A DNA stretch of 64,000 nt, taken from positions 62,001 to 126,000 of the forward strand of contig JAIBAX010000005.1 in the NCBI GenBank assembly GCA_019694955.1. The letters are read 5' to 3'. Shown one piece after another: positions 1 to 8,140 of the stretch. The notes beneath the pieces were generated by a model, which searched no databases, was not told the DNA's origin, and saw nothing but the letters and a program-made list of their open reading frames with translations. Every line of letters begins with the position of its first letter. Within the stretch, counting starts at the first letter, position 1. Both the position numbers and the translations under genes were made by a program. Origin of the DNA: Chitinophagales bacterium. GTDB lineage: Bacteria; Bacteroidota; Bacteroidia; Chitinophagales; JADIYW01.

Positions 1-527
1 TTTGTTTTTTCGTAAGAAGAAAATCCGCGGTGCAACGCTCCTAATCGGGTAATTCCAGCTCTATTCATTCTTTCTAAGGCGCCTAACCACAATTGCAAAT
101 CAGGATTTACGGGATTCTTTACAATAACCGGAATATCCACTCCTTCCAAAGCATCCGCAATTTCCTGAACAGAAAATGGATTAGCGGTGGTTCTTGCACC
201 TATCCACAAAATATCTACTCCAGCTTTTAAGCAATCGAACACGTGTTCTCTGGTGGCAACTTCCACGGCAATAGGTTTTCCGATGGCTTGTCCGGCTTTT
301 TTCAACCATGGCAATGCCAGTTTACCCAATCCTTCGAAACCGCCGGGGCGTGTTCTTGGCTTCCAAATTCCGGCACGCAACACATCAATACCTTTGTCAG
401 CCAATCCCAAGGCCGTTTCCATCAATTGTTCTTCACTTTCTGCACTGCATGGACCAGAGACAATTACTGGTTTCTCGAAACTAAAACCCCACTCTATAAG
501 CGGTTTTACATTTAATTTGCTACTCAT
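1..527 (-). CDS. 3-deoxy-7-phosphoheptulonate synthase (probably fused to chorismate mutase), N-terminal part
   Basis: First step of the shikimate pathway: condenses phosphoenolpyruvate and erythrose 4-phosphate. The reading frame starts with ATG at 527 (MSSKLNVKPLIEWGF) and runs off the window edge, so only about 175 residues are visible. The stretches IVSGPCSAESEEQ, GIWKPRTRPGGFEG and IAVEVATREHVFDCL match the KDO8P-synthase-like (type I beta) DAHP synthase barrel. In Bacteroidota this barrel is usually followed by an AroQ-type chorismate mutase domain; that part lies outside the window, so the fusion is inferred. It is the fourth gene of a minus-strand operon, 11 bp after tyrA, and so sits under the pheA attenuator. 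Confidence 0.9.
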   Translation of the reverse strand, partial: MSSKLNVKPLIEWGFSFEKPVIVSGPCSAESEEQLMETALGLADKGIDVLRAGIWKPRTRPGGFEGLGKLALPWLKKAGQAIGKPIAVEVATREHVFDCLKAGVDILWIGARTTANPFSVQEIADALEGVDIPVIVKNPVNPDLQLWLGALERMNRAGITRLGALHRGFSSYEKT

Positions 528-538
528 ATCTTTACTTT

Positions 539-1378
539 TTATTTTAAAATCTTTTTTATTTCATTTGCTTGCGACATAAACCCTGCCAACTCGGTAAATT
601 TATTTTTGTTCACTAAATTTCTAAAGTGGTACATTTTTTCGATATAGGTATCCATCACTTCGAGGATATTTTCCTTGTTTTGTTCAAAAATTTGCGACCA
701 CATTTCAGGGCTTGATTTTGCTAAACGCACGGTAGATTCAAAACCACCTCCCGCCATTTCCAGTATGGCTTCCTCATCTTTTTCCTTTTCTAACACTGTA
801 GAAGCCAACACGAATGAACTAATATGTGAAACATGCGAAATATAAGCGGCATGTATATCATGCGATTTTGCATCCATGTATTTAATATTCATCTTCAATG
901 TGTGGAACAACTGCTCCACTTTTTCTACAGCATCGAAGTCAGCATCATTTGCATCGCAGAGTATACACACTTTATTATCAAACAATCCACTGAATGCGGC
1001 TTCGGGACCAGAATTTTCGGTTCCTGCCATGGGATGTGCGGCAACAAATCTACTGCGTTTAGGGTGACCCCTTACTGCTTCAACGATATTGTATTTTGTA
1101 GAACCCATATCCGTAACTACAGCATGGTGAACATTATCCAAGACATATTTCAATTCTTCCACCAGAATATTGACTGGAACACATAAAACAATAACATCTG
1201 CTTCTGCGATGGCTTCATCCTTTGTAACAATACGATCTACCAACCCGAGTTCGAGGGCCTTTTTTGCTGACCGCTCTGTCCGTGTGACACCGAGTACCTC
1301 TGAGGCAAATCCCCTACCCTTCAGGTCAATTGCCATTGAGCCTCCAATCAAACCAACGCCAAAGATTGCTACTTTCAT
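539..1378 (-). CDS. tyrA: Prephenate dehydrogenase
   Basis: Oxidative decarboxylation of prephenate to 4-hydroxyphenylpyruvate, the tyrosine branch. The 279 residues start with the Rossmann motif IFGVGLIGGSMA, followed by an NAD-binding half and a helical C-terminal half with AAHPMAGTENSG, the conserved prephenate-binding segment. The length is normal for a monofunctional TyrA; no fused chorismate mutase or ACT domain is visible. The ATG overlaps the stop of the upstream aminotransferase gene by 4 bp, so translation is probably coupled. Confidence 0.95.
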   Translation of the reverse strand: MKVAIFGVGLIGGSMAIDLKGRGFASEVLGVTRTERSAKKALELGLVDRIVTKDEAIAEADVIVLCVPVNILVEELKYVLDNVHHAVVTDMGSTKYNIVEAVRGHPKRSRFVAAHPMAGTENSGPEAAFSGLFDNKVCILCDANDADFDAVEKVEQLFHTLKMNIKYMDAKSHDIHAAYISHVSHISSFVLASTVLEKEKDEEAILEMAGGGFESTVRLAKSSPEMWSQIFEQNKENILEVMDTYIEKMYHFRNLVNKNKFTELAGFMSQANEIKKILK

Positions 1379-2541
1379 AGTTCCAACCGTTTTATTCTTT
1401 GAAGGGCTTCCTGCAACATTGATTCCGGGCTACACAGTGAAATCCTGAGGTATCTGGCACCATTACTGCCGAAAATAAAGCCTGGTGTAATAAATACATC
1501 TGCATCATACAAAATAATATCTGCCAACTCACCGCTATCTTTATAAGAATCGGGAATTTTCGCCCATAAAAACATGCCTACTTGATGCTTGTCATATCTA
1601 CATTGTAAGGCATCCATGATGGCATAAGCCAATTCTCTTCGCTGTTCATACACTTTGTTACGCTCCTGATGCCAAGTGGATGTGTTCCTTAGTGCGCTCA
1701 CTGCGGCTTCCTGCATAGGCAAAAACATACCGGAATCTACATTGCTCTTTACCTTTAATACTGTTGATATATAATCTTTTGCACCACACAGCATACCGAT
1801 TCTCCAGCCAGCCATATTATGTGATTTGCTCAAAGAATTGAGTTCCAAACATACTTCTTTACTGCCTTCTACTTGAAATATGCTGACGGGTTTCCCTTCA
1901 TTTAAGACTAAACTATATGGGTTGTCATTCACTACAAGAATGCTGTATTTATTGGCAATTTCTATAACTTTTTCAAACATGGCCATATCTCCCTTACTAC
2001 CTGTAGGCATGTTGGGATAATTGATCCACAGGAGTTTAGCATCCTTTAGGTCTTGTTCTGAAATTTGGGCAAAATCCGGTTCCCAGAGATTCGTTTCTGA
2101 CAAATTATAATATATGGGAATGCCTCCTGCCAGCCTGGTAGCCGATTCATAGGTAGGATAGCCAGGATTAGGAATGAGCACCTTATCACCGGGATTTATA
2201 AATGCCTGAGATATATGTGTAATACCTTCCTTTGAACCCAGAAGTGGCAATACTTCTGTTTCCGGATCTAGCAAGGCATCATAGGTTTCTATATACCATT
2301 GTGACATAGCTTGACGCAGTGCCGGAATACCAATATAGCTCTGGTAACCATGTGAATCGTGCCTTTGTGCCGCTGCCACTAATGCCTCAATGGTCTCAGA
2401 AGACGGTGTCATGTCTGGATTTCCGATGCCGAGATTTAGCACGGGTTTCCCTTGCAAAATCAGTTCTCTGATTTCCTTCAGTTTACGCGAGAAGTAATAC
2501 TCGTTAACGAACGACAATTTATGTGCTGCTTCTATGATCAT
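1375..2541 (-). CDS. Class I/II pyridoxal-phosphate aminotransferase
   Basis: A 388-residue fold type I aminotransferase. Visible landmarks are LNLGIGNPDMTPS near the N-terminus, the NYPNMPTGS segment and LNSLSKSHNMAGWRIG, in which the lysine of SLSKS is the expected pyridoxal-phosphate Schiff base. Similar genes in this phylum are often called aspartate or LL-diaminopimelate aminotransferase. Between pheA and tyrA the likely role is transamination of phenylpyruvate or hydroxyphenylpyruvate, or of prephenate; the substrate cannot be read from sequence. It overlaps pheA and tyrA by 4 bp at its two ends. Confidence 0.9.
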   Translation of the reverse strand: MIIEAAHKLSFVNEYYFSRKLKEIRELILQGKPVLNLGIGNPDMTPSSETIEALVAAAQRHDSHGYQSYIGIPALRQAMSQWYIETYDALLDPETEVLPLLGSKEGITHISQAFINPGDKVLIPNPGYPTYESATRLAGGIPIYYNLSETNLWEPDFAQISEQDLKDAKLLWINYPNMPTGSKGDMAMFEKVIEIANKYSILVVNDNPYSLVLNEGKPVSIFQVEGSKEVCLELNSLSKSHNMAGWRIGMLCGAKDYISTVLKVKSNVDSGMFLPMQEAAVSALRNTSTWHQERNKVYEQRRELAYAIMDALQCRYDKHQVGMFLWAKIPDSYKDSGELADIILYDADVFITPGFIFGSNGARYLRISLCSPESMLQEALQRIKRLEL

Positions 2542-3389
2542 AATACCTTTTCTCCTTGTTTATATTCACCTAAAATCGCCAAATCAATGACCAAATCTGC
2601 GATGGCTGTTTTCATGTGTTGATAGGCATCGTAACTGTCAAACTCGAGGTCGCAATAAAAAAAATACACCCATTCCATTCCCAAAACCGGCAAGCTCATT
2701 ATTTTGGTGAGGTTCATGCCATGATTTCCCATGATGGTAAGAATTTTTGCCAGACTACCCGGTTGGTGCTGGCTTCTAAAAGACAATGAGGCTTTATTGG
2801 GGATATCAATTTCTATCGGGGCGTTGTCTTCACGTCTTTTCAACGCTAAAAACCTGGTGAAGTTGCGTTTATTGGTTTCAATACTTGGTGCCACTATATC
2901 CAAGCCAAAGAGTTCCGCAGCACGTTGGCTTCCGAGCGCCCCCCGCCCTTTGATATGATGTTCTTTTATTTCTTGAGCACTTAATGCTGTGTCATTGGAT
3001 TCTACCAACTGAATGTGTGGATATTTTCTAAAATACTCTGTACACTGTAAAATCGCCATTGGATGAGAGTGGACTTCTTCAATGTCGTTGATGGTTTGAC
3101 CTTTCAGCGCCATTAGATTCATTTCTATCCGAAGATATACTTCTCCGAATATTTCCAAGTCATACTCCCTAAGTCGGGCGTAATTAGGAAGGATAGAACC
3201 TGCCACCGTATTTTCTATTGCACAAATGGCATAGCGAGCCTTCTTCTTAGCGATTCCGTCAAATAGTTTTTGAAAGGTATCGCATTCATAGGTATCTACT
3301 GCCTTATTAAAAAATTTAAAGGCAGCGATCTCATGGAATGAGCCTTGAAAACCTTGTATTGCAATTCTATCTTTCATCGTTAGCGCCAT
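2538..3389 (-). CDS. pheA: Prephenate dehydratase with ACT domain
   Basis: Converts prephenate to phenylpyruvate, the committed phenylalanine step. The 283 residues hold a dehydratase domain with the catalytic segment KRNFTRFLAL, then an ACT domain (SLSFRSQHQPGSLAKILTIM, then NLTKIMSLPV) expected to bind phenylalanine for feedback. The ATG at 3389 lies directly after the U-tract of the upstream terminator; an in-frame ATG at 3377 (MKDRIAIQG) is an equally credible start because the protein core begins there. It is the first structural gene of the operon and lies behind an aromatic leader peptide. Confidence 0.95.
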   Translation of the reverse strand: MALTMKDRIAIQGFQGSFHEIAAFKFFNKAVDTYECDTFQKLFDGIAKKKARYAICAIENTVAGSILPNYARLREYDLEIFGEVYLRIEMNLMALKGQTINDIEEVHSHPMAILQCTEYFRKYPHIQLVESNDTALSAQEIKEHHIKGRGALGSQRAAELFGLDIVAPSIETNKRNFTRFLALKRREDNAPIEIDIPNKASLSFRSQHQPGSLAKILTIMGNHGMNLTKIMSLPVLGMEWVYFFYCDLEFDSYDAYQHMKTAIADLVIDLAILGEYKQGEKVL

Positions 3390-3390
3390 T

Positions 3391-3422
3391 AAAAAAAAAG
3401 TCCCGGTTTTTGACCGAGACTT
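3391..3422 (-). terminator. Attenuator terminator of the pheA operon
   Basis: On the minus strand, arms at 3413-3422 and 3398-3407 form a 10 bp stem with one G-U pair and a 5-base loop, followed by a run of T to 3391. It ends right before the pheA start, so it can only act as a conditional terminator. Its 5' arm (3414-3420) can instead pair with 3454-3460, seven pairs including two G-U, inside the last codons of the leader peptide. A ribosome waiting at the leader stop would cover that segment; one stalled on the Phe/Tyr codons would leave it free. Confidence 0.88.
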
Positions 3423-3446
3423 TCATGTATATTTTTGCATACAGCA

Positions 3447-3506
3447 CTACTTCGCCCCGGAAATTCCAGTCCAAAAGTAAAAGCCATAATAAAACAAACC
3501 ATTCAT
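3447..3506 (-). CDS. Leader peptide of the aromatic amino acid operon
   Basis: A 19-codon ORF reading MNGLFYYGFYFWTGISGAK then TAG. Seven of residues 5-12 are aromatic (Phe, Tyr, Tyr, Phe, Tyr, Phe, Trp), as expected for a peptide that senses charged tRNA(Phe) and tRNA(Tyr). It lies 57 bp upstream of pheA and directly ahead of a terminator that overlaps the operon leader. Function is inferred from composition and position; the family logic is that of classical pheL/trpL attenuation. Confidence 0.85.
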   Translation of the reverse strand: MNGLFYYGFYFWTGISGAK

Positions 3507-3513
3507 GATGAAG

Positions 3514-3544
3514 CAAAGAAAAGCATAGTTTATTACAAATGCAA
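3514..3544 (-). promoter_or_regulatory. Promoter of the pheA operon
   Basis: On the minus strand TTG (3544-3542), a 20 bp spacer, then TTTCTTTG (3521-3514), one mismatch from the Bacteroidota -7 consensus TAnnTTTG. The expected start of transcription is only a few bases before the leader ATG at 3506. Confidence 0.5.
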
Positions 3545-3627
3545 CCTTTTTTCTGTTAATTCATTATTAATTGACTAAAAAAATGCATTAGGGATAGAAG
3601 CGTGTACCATGTACAGCGGATAGCCCG

Positions 3628-3663
3628 ACCCACTCACTCAATTTAAAGAATTGAGTGAGCGGG
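3628..3663. repeat. Inverted repeat
   Basis: Arms CTCACTCAATT (3633-3643) and AATTGAGTGAG (3649-3659) pair perfectly around a 5-base spacer; three more C-G pairs follow outside one mismatch. It has no U-tract, so it is not a clear terminator. The stretch 3545-3843 otherwise contains only this hairpin and the next repeat and no convincing gene. Confidence 0.6.
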
Positions 3664-3708
3664 GAATGCCCTAATTTACCATAGAACTGGGAAGTAGCGA
3701 TGCTTTTA

Positions 3709-3777
3709 TAGATGTGCCACTTTTTCGAAGTACAGATGTGGGTCAGATGTGCCACACTTTCGAAGTGTGGCACATCT
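3709..3777. repeat. REP-like palindrome with a degenerate second copy
   Basis: Positions 3745-3759 and 3763-3777 are perfect 15 bp inverted arms (AGATGTGCCACACTT) around TCG. Just upstream, 3709-3740 shows a decayed copy of the same sequence (gatgtgccac, ttcgaagt, acagatgtg). This is typical of short intergenic palindromic repeats; the function is unknown. Confidence 0.65.
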
Positions 3778-3843
3778 ACAAAAAAATAACACATACATTT
3801 CACCAGAAAATAATATACTTGCAATCCAAAGGGACTTTACAGC

Positions 3844-4707
3844 ATGGAAGAATTGACAGAAAAGGTATTTAAGGATAAGGCTTTCTCCTCTGATTCTGAA
3901 AAATTAGGTTATTGTGACACGCAATACCCCCTTATTCTTGTGAGTGGAATGGGATTCAAAGAGCATAATTTTATTCTTAACTATTGGGGTACTATACCGG
4001 ATTATTTGAAAAGCCATGGAGCAGAGGTATATACAGCCAATCAGGATGCATTTTGTGGTCATGTAGAGAACGCTATGAAGTTAAAGAAACGCATTAATGA
4101 CATTTTGAATAAGACGGGAAAAGAAAAAATAAACATTATTGCCCACTCCAAAGGTGGTATTGAGGCACGCTATATGGTTTCGAAATTAAACATGGGTTCA
4201 AAAACCGCTAGCCTAACAACGATTGGAAGTCCGCACCATGGCTCCGGATTGGCTGATATTATTGTCGGCAAGATACCTATCGGGCGTTTTGCGGCGGCAC
4301 GTTTAGTGAACATCTATGCGATGTTAATGGGTGACCGCAGACCTGATAGCTTGCGTGCGGTTGTACAAGTTACCACGGAAGCTATGAAGCGCTTTAATAA
4401 GGAAGTGGAAAATCATCCAGATGTCTATTATCAAAGCTATGCCAGTCATGTCAACAAGCAATATCCTAATATTATGTGGAGAACTATGGCCGGGTTATTG
4501 TATGTTTCAGATGGAAAAAATGATGGTATTGTTTCGATTGAGTCCGCGAAATGGGGGAATTATCAGGGGTTGATACAAACGGAAGCATCACCGAGCATCA
4601 ATCATGCCGACCAGGTGGGGTTGACACAATTTTCCGGCAATTTAGCTTTTGACGCGCATAATTTCTATTTGGAGTTAGTGCGGGCATTAAAAACTGCTGG
4701 TCATTAG
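3844..4707 (+). CDS. Triacylglycerol lipase-like alpha/beta hydrolase
   Basis: A 287-residue esterase/lipase. PLILVSGMGF forms the strand and oxyanion region, IIAHSKGGIEARY the nucleophile elbow with Ser102, then ASLTTIGSPHHGS, typical of lipases that act on acyl esters. A late Asp in SDGKNDGIVS and a late His in SINHADQVG complete a plausible triad. No signal peptide or membrane segment is visible, so it may be cytoplasmic. It stands alone before ogt. The substrate cannot be assigned. Confidence 0.85.
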   Translation: MEELTEKVFKDKAFSSDSEKLGYCDTQYPLILVSGMGFKEHNFILNYWGTIPDYLKSHGAEVYTANQDAFCGHVENAMKLKKRINDILNKTGKEKINIIAHSKGGIEARYMVSKLNMGSKTASLTTIGSPHHGSGLADIIVGKIPIGRFAAARLVNIYAMLMGDRRPDSLRAVVQVTTEAMKRFNKEVENHPDVYYQSYASHVNKQYPNIMWRTMAGLLYVSDGKNDGIVSIESAKWGNYQGLIQTEASPSINHADQVGLTQFSGNLAFDAHNFYLELVRALKTAGH

Positions 4708-4759
4708 TTTATTGGCAAAAGACATACTGTTTTAAACAATCATTTTGTATCTTTCCTCA

Positions 4760-5251
4760 ATGAATCCAGATTTGTACCTATTTCGGATGGACACGCCCTT
4801 AAAACCTTTAGAAATTGTCCATAATGGTACATTTTTAATGTATATCAATTTTTGTGATGTAGTAGTGGAACCAAAAACCTGTGACCATCCTTTATCCGTT
4901 GAGATACAACTGCAACTGGACGCTTACTTCCGACATGAATTATCGGTATTTAACCTTCCTTTACAACCCTATGGTACAGACTTTGAGCAAAAAGTATGGA
5001 AAGAATTGGAGAAAATACCATTCGGCAAGACGTATTCCTATAAAGACCTGGCATTAAAGATGGGTTCTGTCACCTACACACGCGCTGTGGGTTCTGCGAA
5101 CGGCAAAAATCCAATACCGATAATTATACCATGTCATCGTGTGATTGGCAACAAAGGTCAGTTGACAGGCTTTTCCGGTGGGTTATGGAGAAAGCAATGG
5201 CTGTTGGAGCATGAATTTAATAAAACGCACGGCATACAGCTTCTTTTCTAA
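4760..5251 (+). CDS. ogt: Methylated-DNA--protein-cysteine methyltransferase
   Basis: Direct repair of O6-alkylguanine by transfer of the alkyl group to a cysteine. The active site IIIPCHRVIG holds Cys125 in a protein of 163 residues, preceded by the helix-turn-helix region FGKTYSYKDLALKMGS. The ATG at 4760 is preferred to an upstream TTG at 4745; MDTPLKPLEIV at 4787 is another possible start. An imperfect -7 element (TATCTTTC) ends a few bases before the ATG. Confidence 0.93.
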   Translation: MNPDLYLFRMDTPLKPLEIVHNGTFLMYINFCDVVVEPKTCDHPLSVEIQLQLDAYFRHELSVFNLPLQPYGTDFEQKVWKELEKIPFGKTYSYKDLALKMGSVTYTRAVGSANGKNPIPIIIPCHRVIGNKGQLTGFSGGLWRKQWLLEHEFNKTHGIQLLF

Positions 5252-5278
5252 AAAACCTTCTTTCAAAACAGAAACCTG

Positions 5279-5286
5279 TATATTTG
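5279..5286 (+). promoter_or_regulatory. -7 promoter element TATATTTG
   Basis: A perfect TAnnTTTG element that ends three bases before the ATG at 5290; the permease mRNA would be leaderless or nearly so. No clear TTG -33 box is visible; TTC lies at the right distance. Confidence 0.45.
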
Positions 5287-5289
5287 ACT

Positions 5290-6054
5290 ATGGAAATTTC
5301 CAATTATTTGTTTTTTGAGCCAATGGAATACCTTTGGCTATTTATCTTACTTGCATTACTTGCAGAGGTATTGGGAACGATTGGCGGATTTGGGTCTTCG
5401 CTATTCTTTGTTCCGATAGCGGCCTATTTTCTTGATTTTCATTCCGTTTTAGGCATTACTGCCCTCTTCCACGTTACAAGCAACCTTTCAAAAATCATTC
5501 TCTTTAAGAAAGGATTTGACAAAAACATAGTACTATATTTAGGCATTCCTGCCGTTATATTCGTTGTAATTGGTGCTTACCTAAGTCAATTTGTCCAAAC
5601 AAAAATATTGGAGATACTTCTTTCAGTATTTCTTATTGGCATAAGTCTCTTTTTTCTATTTGCCAAAAAAGTAAATATTCAACCTACTAATAAAAGTTCT
5701 ATTATTGGTGGAACCTTGTCAGGATTTACTGCCGGACTCTTTGGTACAGGTGGTGCAGTAAGAGGAACGATACTTGCAGCCTTTCATTTAAAGAAAGAAG
5801 TTTTTATCGCCACTTCTGCTATCATTGATTTGGCCATTGATTGCAGTAGAAGTGCCGTGTATATTTACAATGGTTATGTCCATAAGCATGATATTTACCT
5901 AATTCCGATTCTTTTCATTGTCAGTATCATTGGCACCTTAATTGGGAAAAAAGTACTGACACATATCTCTGATAAAAGCTTTAGAAATATTGTTCTTGTG
6001 CTTATTCTATTCACCGGAATTACGACCCTTTTCAAGTGGTTTATGAGTACTTAA
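5290..6054 (+). CDS. TauE/SafE family membrane permease
   Basis: A 254-residue hydrophobic protein with about eight predicted membrane segments in two halves. Each half carries a glycine-rich loop, VLGTIGGFGSSLFFVP near residue 30 and SGFTAGLFGTGGAVRG near residue 148, the internal repeat typical of the TauE/SafE (sulfite or organosulfur exporter) family. The ATG at 5290 is preferred to a TTG at 5284. Single gene; the transported anion cannot be predicted. Confidence 0.88.
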   Translation: MEISNYLFFEPMEYLWLFILLALLAEVLGTIGGFGSSLFFVPIAAYFLDFHSVLGITALFHVTSNLSKIILFKKGFDKNIVLYLGIPAVIFVVIGAYLSQFVQTKILEILLSVFLIGISLFFLFAKKVNIQPTNKSSIIGGTLSGFTAGLFGTGGAVRGTILAAFHLKKEVFIATSAIIDLAIDCSRSAVYIYNGYVHKHDIYLIPILFIVSIIGTLIGKKVLTHISDKSFRNIVLVLILFTGITTLFKWFMST

Positions 6055-6141
6055 TCATACCGACAACTCACCAAAAACAAGTATTTAACATATTTTAGCA
6101 GAATTTTATTAGAAATTCGCGTGGTATATCCAAAACTGTTG

Positions 6142-6200
6142 TATATTTGCATCGAGGGGTTTTTTTATTTTGGGGAAGCTGCAATGGCTTCCCCTTTTTT
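6142..6200 (+). ncRNA. Putative tiny RNA, copy 1 (promoter plus terminator unit)
   Basis: TATATTTG (6142-6149) is followed by a short purine-rich start and a U-rich stretch, then an 8 bp perfect stem GGGGAAGC/GCTTCCCC (6172-6179 and 6187-6194) with a 7-base loop and six T. If transcription starts about 5 bases after the -7 element the RNA would be about 45-50 nt. A second copy lies exactly 380 bp downstream with one mismatch over 61 bp. A small ORF crosses it, but the single difference between copies changes the amino acid and the hairpin is kept, so an RNA is more likely. No good -33 TTG precedes copy 1. Confidence 0.6.
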
Positions 6201-6498
6201 ATTAAAAAAAATCAGGAACTGCCAACTCCATTTTTCCGTGAACTGTTTTTTGCCACGAATGCACGAACGACATTGCTATCGACGCTTGATTTGGTCTTTT
6301 AATAGGTTGATTCTTTGAACAAATACCTACAAACATTTCTCCTCAAGGCAAAAAACTTCTACCGAATATTCGTTATCAGCACCACACATTGGAATATAAA
6401 TATAATAAAAGTATAAATTTATTTAAATAATTAAGCATTAATAATCAATAGATTAAAATAAAAAATCAAATTTATATATAATTTTTTGAAAAATTATT

Positions 6499-6580
6499 TT
6501 GACATATCATTTATATTGATGTATATTTGCACCGAGGGGTTTTTTTATTTTGGGGAAGCTGCAATGGCTTCCCCTTTTTT
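6499..6580 (+). ncRNA. Putative tiny RNA, copy 2 (with complete promoter)
   Basis: TTG at 6499-6501, a 20 bp spacer and TATATTTG at 6522-6529 form a full Bacteroidota promoter. It is followed by the same U-rich leader and GGGGAAGC/GCTTCCCC terminator (6552-6574, T-run to 6580) as copy 1. The 61 bp core 6521-6581 differs from 6141-6201 at one position (C for T). The DNA between the copies (6201-6520) is very AT-rich and holds no gene that I can see apart from a 19 bp dispersed repeat (6247-6265) shared with 47897-47915. Confidence 0.65.
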
Positions 6581-6594
6581 ATACTATAATTTTC

Positions 6595-7104
6595 TTATAA
6601 AAACATTCCAAACAACATTAAGGGTGTATCATCACCGGGAAAGACGATTTCCCGTTCATATTTCATTCCGATTTTCTCTAATAAGTGTTGACTTGAGTAA
6701 TTGTCCCTAGTGGTTATTGCAACAAGTCTTTCCATCTGAAGGTTCTTTTGGGTATAATTTAGCACAGACATGGCCGATTCAAAGCCGTAGCCTTTTCCTT
6801 CAAATTCAGGAAGAAACGCAAAACCTATGTCTACATCATCCAAAAAATCTCTTTTCACCAATCCGCAAATACCTATCCTTACACCTTCCTTTGTTTCTAC
6901 CATATAAAAACCATATCTTAGCGTATCATAACTTTTAAGAATACCGTTGTCCAAATATTTTTCGGCGTCTTCAACAGTATGCACATTTCTGTTGCCAATA
7001 TACTTAAGCCAATGAGGGGTATTTAGTAAGGTCACAAAGAACGGAGCATCTTCTTTCGTAACTTTCCTAATCTTAAGTCGTTCTGTATGTAAAGACCACT
7101 CCAT
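6595..7104 (-). CDS. GNAT family N-acetyltransferase (RimJ/RimL-like)
   Basis: A 169-residue acetyltransferase. LHTERLKIRKVTKEDAPFF is the usual RimJ/RimL N-terminus, IGICGLVKRDFLDDVDIGF the central strands and LPEFEGKGYGFESAMSVL the acetyl-CoA binding loop with a Q/R-x-x-G-x-G/A-like motif. Family members acetylate protein N-termini or small amines; the substrate is unknown. Its 3' end lies 14 bp from the terminator of tiny RNA copy 2. Confidence 0.88.
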   Translation of the reverse strand: MEWSLHTERLKIRKVTKEDAPFFVTLLNTPHWLKYIGNRNVHTVEDAEKYLDNGILKSYDTLRYGFYMVETKEGVRIGICGLVKRDFLDDVDIGFAFLPEFEGKGYGFESAMSVLNYTQKNLQMERLVAITTRDNYSSQHLLEKIGMKYEREIVFPGDDTPLMLFGMFL

Positions 7105-7188
7105 ATACTCAGATTAAGTAAATAAAAATTTTACTAGTATAAAGGTATAAAAAGGAATGATAAAAAACTTATTACTTATATTTCCAAC

Positions 7189-7947
7189 ATGATTACGAAG
7201 CGGATTATTCCTTGTTTGGATATAAAAGACGGGCAAACTGTCAAAGGTATAAATTTTGTAGATCTCCGTTCTGCGGGAGATCCTGTAGAATTGGCAAAAG
7301 CATACGTCTTACAAGGTGCCGATGAGCTCGTATTTCTGGATATCACCGCAACGATAGAAGGAAGAAGAACCTTCGTTGAACTGGTCAAAAAAATTGGTCA
7401 AAACATCAATATACCCTTTACTGTGGGCGGCGGAATTAACAGTATTGAAGATGTAGGCAGACTTTTACAGGCGGGTGCTGATAAGATATCCATAAATTCA
7501 TCAGCGGTAAAAAATCCTACACTTATTGACCAACTCGCTGTCGAGTTCGGTGCACAGTGCGTAGTCATTGCTATAGACTCGAGGTTTCATGAACATGGCT
7601 TCAATGAAGTATATGTTCACGGAGGCAGAACACCCACAGGAATAAATACTATTGAATGGGCTAAAGAAGTACAAGAAAGAGGTGCCGGTGAGATTTTATT
7701 AACATCTATGGATCACGATGGCACCAAGCAAGGTTTTGCTTTAGACATTACTGGCACACTGGCAACCACCTTGAGTATTCCAATTATTGCTTCCGGTGGA
7801 GCAGGAACTAAGGAGCATTTTGAAGAGGTATTTCGCATCACCCAATGTGAAGCCGCATTAGCAGCAAGTGTATTCCACTTTGGAGAAATTCCCATTCCTG
7901 AACTTAAATTTTTTTTAAGAGAAAAAGACATTCCGGTAAGGCTCTAA
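7189..7947 (+). CDS. hisF: Imidazole glycerol phosphate synthase, cyclase subunit
   Basis: With HisH, converts PRFAR and ammonia to IGP and AICAR. The 252 residues form a TIM barrel starting [15 protein letters not shown] with catalytic Asp11, [23 protein letters not shown] with the second catalytic Asp, and [13 protein letters not shown]. It is separated from hisH and hisA by more than 50 kb and stands 193 bp before hisIE. An imperfect -7 element (TATATTTC) ends four bases before the ATG. Confidence 0.96.
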   Translation: MITKRIIPCLDIKDGQTVKGINFVDLRSAGDPVELAKAYVLQGADELVFLDITATIEGRRTFVELVKKIGQNINIPFTVGGGINSIEDVGRLLQAGADKISINSSAVKNPTLIDQLAVEFGAQCVVIAIDSRFHEHGFNEVYVHGGRTPTGINTIEWAKEVQERGAGEILLTSMDHDGTKQGFALDITGTLATTLSIPIIASGGAGTKEHFEEVFRITQCEAALAASVFHFGEIPIPELKFFLREKDIPVRL

Positions 7948-8140
7948 GACATATAAACCAAAAAATCAACTTTAGAATATAACATGATAAAATTGAACGT
8001 TTGAATGCTACTATTTGTCTACATCCCTATGATTCGGAAGACCAAGCAACTTGGAAAAAGAGCGAAAAAAATACTTATTCATTCTTAATGTATAATCTGT
8101 GTTGAACAGAATCTATTAACTTTGCTAAATAAAGTACGTC

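Noticed and set aside
3588-3824. Minus-strand ORF of 78 codons
   Set aside because: It runs through the palindromic repeats and has no domain; its residues are a by-product of the repeat sequence.
6121-6710. Two short ORFs sharing EGFFYFGEAAMASPFL across the duplicated 61 bp units
   Set aside because: The shared part coincides with a promoter-terminator unit; the one difference between copies is a non-synonymous change, and the flanks are unrelated. An RNA is the better reading.
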